Positions 6,672 through 7,981 of a stretch of 7,981 nt of DNA are shown in pieces (within the stretch, counting starts at the first letter, position 1; each line of letters begins with the position of its first letter). Below the pieces are notes generated by a model that was not told the DNA's origin, did not search any database, and saw only the letters and a list, made by a program, of their open reading frames with translations. The translations under genes were made by a program, and so were the position numbers. This DNA comes from Clostridiaceae bacterium. Lineage in GTDB: Bacteria; Bacillota; Clostridia; Oscillospirales; Acutalibacteraceae. The stretch spans positions 1-7,981 of the forward strand of contig JAEDGF010000081.1 of assembly GCA_016297645.1 (NCBI GenBank), in the 5' to 3' direction.

Positions 6672-6705
6672 GACGGTTTTCCAATCACGGAAAGCCGCCT
6701 TTTTT
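6672..6705 (+). terminator. Intrinsic terminator of ssrA
   Basis: GACGGTTTTCC (6672-6682) pairs with GGAAAGCCGCC (6689-6699) with one mismatch and one G-U pair around a 6-nt loop. Six T's follow directly at 6700-6705. This is a strong rho-independent terminator, 79 nt past the mature tmRNA 3' end. Confidence 0.88.
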
Positions 6706-6720
6706 CGTTAATTTGGGCAA

Positions 6721-6749
6721 GAGAAAACCGCCCGACAAATGCCGGACGG
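6721..6749 (-). terminator. Intrinsic terminator of the minus-strand accessory genes
   Basis: On the minus strand CCGTCCG (6743-6749) pairs with CGGGCGG (6728-6734), with one internal mismatch, around an 8-nt loop and is followed by TTTTCTC. It lies about 55 nt past the stop of the last accessory gene and stands back to back with the ssrA terminator, as expected for convergent units. Confidence 0.65.
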
Positions 6750-6761
6750 CTTCCCTTTACG

Positions 6762-6802
6762 AAAGGAGAAATTCTATGTCTACCCTACAGGGGGACAAGT
6801 GA
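6762..6802 (+). other. Orphan ribosome binding site with 8-codon ORF (MSTLQGDK)
   Basis: AAAGGAGAA (6762-6770) lies 5 nt before ATG at 6776, which opens MSTLQGDK and stops at TGA (6800-6802). The Shine-Dalgarno bases AAAGG (6762-6766) can pair with CCTTT (6754-6758) across a 3-nt loop. No plus-strand gene follows. It may be the 5' remnant of a gene cut off at an element boundary, a tiny peptide ORF, or chance. The start region also contains an imperfect 21-bp palindrome (6777-6797). Confidence 0.3.
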
Positions 6803-6804
6803 TT

Positions 6805-7074
6805 TTATTCGGCTTCTTTCCTTTTCTGAAAAGCCGCCTGTGCTTCAATTCTGCGCCTACGGTTTTCCTTTGCCTGTTGCGCATGATAGAAAGCATCTAA
6901 AGACTGCTGAGCATTTCGGCGGTCTGCTTGATACTGACGCTGCCGCTTTTTCTTTTGCTCACGAAAGCAAGCATCCGCTCCGCTGCATTCTTCCTTGACA
7001 CAAAAAAGACAGATTGCTGCATTCTCCCGCTCTTTCTCAGCATCCCGCTTGAGCTTCTTTTCTGATACAGCCAT
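6805..7074 (-). CDS. Small hypothetical protein with a four-cysteine cluster
   Basis: I do not recognise this 89-residue, highly charged protein. Near the N-terminus it has C22-x2-C25-x4-C30-x5-C36, spaced like a small metal-binding knuckle. The rest (about 38-89) is Lys/Arg/Glu/Gln-rich and probably a single long helix or coiled coil that could bind nucleic acid. Small proteins of this style are common in prophages and conjugative elements of Firmicutes, but no function follows from that. The ATG at 7074 is chosen. A TTG at 7080 is possible and would overlap the upstream stop. The gap to the upstream 211-residue gene is 2 nt (TGA TC ATG) with no clear ribosome binding site, so translation is probably coupled. 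It is the last gene before the terminator at 6721-6749. Confidence 0.7.
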   Translation of the reverse strand: MAVSEKKLKRDAEKERENAAICLFCVKEECSGADACFREQKKKRQRQYQADRRNAQQSLDAFYHAQQAKENRRRRIEAQAAFQKRKEAE

Positions 7075-7076
7075 GA

Positions 7077-7712
7077 TCAAAACTTTTCAATCACTTCACC
7101 CGCAAGCTCGTCCCACTTGCTATAAAGTGCAGGATTGCGGCTGCATCTGTCATAAAGACTTGTCACAAAGTCGAATGCTTCAATATAATTATTCCCGTTC
7201 ATGCCGTTACCCTTATATGCAACGGCTCTGAAAGCAGCGGCATCCTCTCTGTCATCGGTGCTATCTGCGGCAGCTTTGGCGTGCTGTGCGATCATTCTTG
7301 CCATTGTGTGATTGCCGTCATTGATAGCCTTATCCATAAGCCGGGAATATTCGCTTGCATTCAGAATGCCGCTTTTCATCAGTTCAAGGGTTGCCATGTC
7401 AAGCTGTGCCGGGTCAGCAGCAAATGCGTTGCCGATCTCTGCAATAAAAGCATTACGCACCTCGTCCATGCGCTTTCTGTGATTGTAAAAGCCATTTTTG
7501 CGGAATTTGTCCAATGCTGCAGCAGCTTCCGCAAAATCTGCGGCATATCTGGCGCTTTTTGCATCGTATTCCATGCCCAAACCATTACGGCGGGGGAATG
7601 CGTTTTTCTTGCTTTCTGCGCTCTTGTAGGCATCCTGTGCGGCGGTGTATTCCTTAAACGCTTCCGCTGCAATATCGTTGATCTGTCGAATATAAGTATT
7701 GAATTTGCTCAT
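7077..7712 (-). CDS. Hypothetical alanine-rich helical protein of accessory or phage type
   Basis: This 211-residue protein of unknown function begins MSKFNTYIRQINDIAAEAF. It is predicted almost entirely helical, with Ala/Lys/Glu-rich segments at 12-85 that could form coiled coils and a second half with ELMKSGILNASEYSRLMDKA near 110-130. It has one cysteine, no signal peptide and no transmembrane segment. GAGG (plus-strand CCTC, 7721-7724) lies 8 nt before the ATG. It is 27 nt behind the zinc-ribbon gene and 2 nt ahead of the 89-residue gene, forming an operon. Its ten Ile codons are six ATT, four ATC and no ATA, unlike argS and smpB, which suggests foreign origin. A structural or accessory role in a mobile element is a guess from style and location only. 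Confidence 0.75.
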   Translation of the reverse strand: MSKFNTYIRQINDIAAEAFKEYTAAQDAYKSAESKKNAFPRRNGLGMEYDAKSARYAADFAEAAAALDKFRKNGFYNHRKRMDEVRNAFIAEIGNAFAADPAQLDMATLELMKSGILNASEYSRLMDKAINDGNHTMARMIAQHAKAAADSTDDREDAAAFRAVAYKGNGMNGNNYIEAFDFVTSLYDRCSRNPALYSKWDELAGEVIEKF

Positions 7713-7739
7713 TTTTGTTACCTCATTTCAAATTATTTT

Positions 7740-7981
7740 TTAATTTTCCTGCATATCATCCCGTGTGAAATGATCTGCAATTACATCAATGTAAATAGGG
7801 GTTGTGTTTTCCTCTGTGTGCTTAGCAATAAAAGCCCTGTTCGCCTTGTTCAGCAGTTCAACCGCCGGAATGATCATTGTTTCCCATATATCCCGGTCAA
7901 TCTCACTACCACAGAGCGGGCAATATCTTACCTCTGTATCATCGGGTACATATTTGTGTACTTCCTTGACCATGCCACAAT
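7740..7981 (-). CDS. Zinc-ribbon protein, 5' end beyond the window
   Basis: The visible part ends with 77 residues beginning MVKEVHKYVPDDTEVRYC and contains one CPLCG knuckle. The ATG at 7973 has no ribosome binding site in the bases before it, and the two preceding codons in frame are TGT GGC (Cys-Gly). That is what the second half of a first CxxCG knuckle would look like, and would give C-x18-CPLCG. The reading frame is therefore called as open to the right edge, with the true start outside. The rest (about 30-77 of the visible part) is a helical or mixed segment ending DHFTRDDMQEN. It heads the visible part of the three-gene accessory operon. Its substrate is unknown; a DNA, RNA or protein-binding role is typical for such ribbons. 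Confidence 0.7.
   Translation of the reverse strand, partial: CGMVKEVHKYVPDDTEVRYCPLCGSEIDRDIWETMIIPAVELLNKANRAFIAKHTEENTTPIYIDVIADHFTRDDMQEN

Noticed and set aside
6560..7981. Second copy of the ssrA 3' end as an attachment-site repeat
   Set aside because: I looked for the T-arm and acceptor sequence again in the window and did not find it. The far end of any element would lie outside.
1..7981. CRISPR array, insertion sequence or known defence genes
   Set aside because: No regularly spaced repeats, transposase motifs or terminal inverted repeats were seen.

Overview
The window looks like chromosomal DNA from a Gram-positive, clostridial-type bacterium (Firmicutes/Bacillota, possibly an Oscillospiraceae or Ruminococcaceae gut lineage). 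The reasons are strong AAGGAGG-type ribosome binding sites, sigma-A style promoters, intrinsic terminators with U-runs, a DUF1934 gene directly before argS as in Bacillus, and a tmRNA whose segment before the tag closely resembles that of Bacillus. The taxon is an inference from gene content only. Base composition is near balanced.

Layout. (1) Positions 1-58 hold a structured, tRNA-like or terminator-like segment at the end of alaS. (2) Positions 59-3224, minus strand, are a two-gene operon: a 166-residue acidic-tailed protein of unknown function, then alaS (alanyl-tRNA synthetase). A near-consensus promoter at 3258-3286 drives it. (3) Positions 3225-3503 are a divergent intergenic region with a weaker plus-strand promoter and a terminator-like hairpin just before the next gene. 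(4) Positions 3504-6145, plus strand, hold a DUF1934 protein, argS (arginyl-tRNA synthetase) and smpB, closely spaced as an operon. (5) Positions 6242-6593 are ssrA (tmRNA), with encoded CCA, followed by a nested stem-loop and a strong terminator. (6) From 6721 to the right edge lies an accessory region: three small minus-strand genes of unknown function (the last runs off the window), converging on ssrA and ending in their own terminator. An orphan ribosome binding site with an 8-codon ORF also sits there.

How the genes work together. alaS, argS, smpB and ssrA are all translation genes. SmpB carries alanyl-tmRNA into stalled ribosomes. AlaRS charges tmRNA through the G3-U70 pair, and that pair is visible here in the ssrA acceptor stem. 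The window therefore holds the charging enzyme, the carrier protein and the RNA of trans-translation.

Most notable points. The predicted tmRNA tag is unusual (DTNKTVLAAA, Asp resume codon, ending AAA). A 62-nt nested stem-loop lies between tmRNA and its terminator. The cassette downstream of ssrA almost avoids the Ile codon ATA (1 of 20), whereas argS and smpB use it for 19 of 40, which fits an element acquired next to the classic ssrA integration site. I see no integrase, CRISPR array or recognisable defence gene. I cannot claim a new system beyond these candidates.
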